A stretch of DNA of 30,874 nt from JAFGFG01 sp964442905 (GTDB taxonomy: Archaea > Aenigmatarchaeota > Aenigmatarchaeia > QMZP01 > JAFGSV01). Position numbers and translations under genes: made by a program. The DNA is taken from NCBI GenBank assembly GCA_964442905.1, contig CAYUBD010000010.1, positions 1 to 30,874 on the forward strand, given 5' to 3'. The first letter of the stretch is position 1. Each line of letters starts with the position of its first letter. The notes below the pieces were generated by a model that saw nothing but the letters and a program-made list of their open reading frames with translations, was not told where the DNA came from and ran no database searches. Of this stretch, positions 29,981 to 30,874 are shown piece by piece.

Positions 29981-30801
29981 AAGGAATCAATAGGGCTCTT
30001 TATCTTTTTTATGCTTTGCGTCGATACGTGCGTGTATATCTGCGTGGTCTTTATGTCTGAATGACCAAGAAGCTTCTGTATAATCCTCAGGTCAGTCCCT
30101 CCTTCAAGAAGATGTGTAGCAAAGCTGTGCCTCAGCGTGTGAGGAGAGATGTCTTTCTTGATTCCTGCCTTTTCTGATGATTTCTTGACTATCTTCTGTA
30201 TGGTGGCTGTAGAAAGCCTGCCACCTCTCGATGAAGGAAAGAATGATTCAGAATCGTTCAGCTTCGAATAAGCTGAAAGCTCATCCAGCATGGATTCGGG
30301 AATCTTGACGAAGCGATCTTTCCTCCCCTTGGAAAGCCTTATGTGTATCAGCCCCTCACCGAAATCGAAGTTAGACTTCTTCAGGTTCACCACCTCGGAA
30401 ACCCTCAGGCCGCAGCCGTAAAGTAGCCTGAGTATGAGCCTGTGCTTGACATTGGCAGTGGAATCTATGAGCATCTTCACCTCTTCCGCCGTCAGCACCA
30501 CGGGAATCTTATTGTTTCTCTTCGGGTACGGGATGTAAAGCTTCTTTCCGAGGACCTTCCCGAAGAAGAACTTGAGAGCGCTTATGCTTGACGAGACAGT
30601 CGACGGGTCCTTTTGCGCCAGTCTCTCCTGAACGTAATCCTTCACGGTATCCTGCGTTATTTCCCTCCCATTGCGCCATCCCAGAAAATCCCCGACGAAA
30701 TGCGTGTATGACTTCACGGTCTTCCTTGATAAGTTCCGAATCTCAAGCTCGCGCCTGAGCTTCAGAAGGTAATCCTCAGCAGAAGGTGATTCGCCAATCA
30801 T
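29977..30801 (-). CDS. xerA: XerA-type tyrosine recombinase
   Basis: A 274-aa site-specific recombinase. An N-terminal SAM-like domain (residues 8-90, YLLKLRRELEIRNLSRKTVKSYTHFVGDFLGW) is followed by the catalytic domain with all expected residues: Arg in LYGCGLRVSEVV, Lys in SKGRKDRFVKIP, HTLRHSFATHLLEGG, LLGHSDIKTTQIYTHV with the final His and the Tyr nucleophile. Length and layout match the archaeal Xer that resolves chromosome dimers at dif, rather than a mobile integrase: the neighbour is housekeeping DRG and no att or phage genes are present. A TATA-like ctttttaaac at 30829-30838 (minus strand) gives a start near 30808. Confidence 0.92.
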   Translation of the reverse strand: MIGESPSAEDYLLKLRRELEIRNLSRKTVKSYTHFVGDFLGWRNGREITQDTVKDYVQERLAQKDPSTVSSSISALKFFFGKVLGKKLYIPYPKRNNKIPVVLTAEEVKMLIDSTANVKHRLILRLLYGCGLRVSEVVNLKKSNFDFGEGLIHIRLSKGRKDRFVKIPESMLDELSAYSKLNDSESFFPSSRGGRLSTATIQKIVKKSSEKAGIKKDISPHTLRHSFATHLLEGGTDLRIIQKLLGHSDIKTTQIYTHVSTQSIKKIKSPIDSL

Positions 30802-30802
30802 G

Positions 30803-30861
30803 CTACCACAAAGAGTTCTTTATCGTTGTGTTTAAAAAGTCACGTTAAACTACCACAAAGA
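30803..30861. repeat. Direct repeat flanking the xerA promoter
   Basis: The 12-mer ctaccacaaaga is present at 30803-30814 and 30850-30861, 47 bp apart start to start, on either side of the TATA-like element at 30829-30838. This could be an operator pair or a chance repeat. Confidence 0.4.
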
Positions 30862-30874
30862 CATCATATCAAGA

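Noticed and set aside
1..30874. CRISPR arrays, insertion sequences, prophage
   Set aside because: No regular repeat-spacer pattern, transposase or phage gene was seen. The only recombinase is a XerA-type housekeeping enzyme.

Overview
The window is archaeal. It carries an archaeal RNA polymerase operon (rpoH, undivided rpoB, rpoA', rpoA''), geranylgeranylglyceryl phosphate synthase, prefoldin alpha, Pth2, an MC1-type chromatin protein, a DRG/Rbg GTPase with TGS domain, a class III signal-peptide pilin with an A24 prepilin peptidase, and tRNAs with bulge-helix-bulge (BHB) introns. Many genes have a TATA box about 25 nt before the start codon and look leaderless. A small, streamlined archaeon near DPANN lineages such as Micrarchaeota or Diapherotrites fits, but that placement is inference.

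Layout. 1-8.6 kb: agmatinase-family ureohydrolase (+) converging on the minus-strand operon rpoH-rpoB-rpoA'-rpoA'', then an AbrB-like regulator. 8.7-13.5 kb: an RNA-rich stretch with tRNA-Lys(UUU), tRNA-Asp(GUC) and tRNA-Tyr(GUA) on the minus strand, an unlinked 5S rRNA, and tandem tRNA-Pro(CGG) and tRNA-Pro(GGG) on the plus strand. Among them sit a 41-aa Cys protein, a wHTH/3-TM pair, a HAD phosphatase, an orphan 106-aa protein and an exported membrane-anchored protein. 13.6-18.5 kb: prepilin peptidase, an unknown protein, MC1, an SDR epimerase divergent from GGGP synthase, and a GET3/ArsA ATPase. 18.46-18.93 kb has no protein gene but contains promoter-like, hairpin and T-run signals of one or more structured RNAs. 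18.9-23.2 kb: HAD phosphatase, a PD-(D/E)XK resolvase-like protein, prefoldin alpha, Pth2, a type IV-like pilin, a membrane protein and a histone-deacetylase-family hydrolase. 23.2-28.1 kb: a five-gene minus-strand cluster of unknown function (TPR/Ig-like protein, SPFH coiled-coil protein, two paralogous helical proteins, Zn-finger protein). 28.1-30.8 kb: a 38-aa zinc ribbon, an RPA32-like protein, DRG GTPase and a XerA-type recombinase.

The most striking signal is tRNA intron content. The Lys, Asp and Tyr genes each carry an intron in the T-loop between positions 59 and 60, and the Asp and Tyr T-loop introns are clearly related in sequence. tRNA-Lys appears to be cut into five exons by four introns, and tRNA-Asp has an additional D-loop intron. 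When the introns are removed, all three fold into full cloverleaves of 73-75 nt. The second highlight is the SPFH-centred cluster, which may be an undescribed membrane-associated system. Several divergent gene pairs appear to share a single TATA element.
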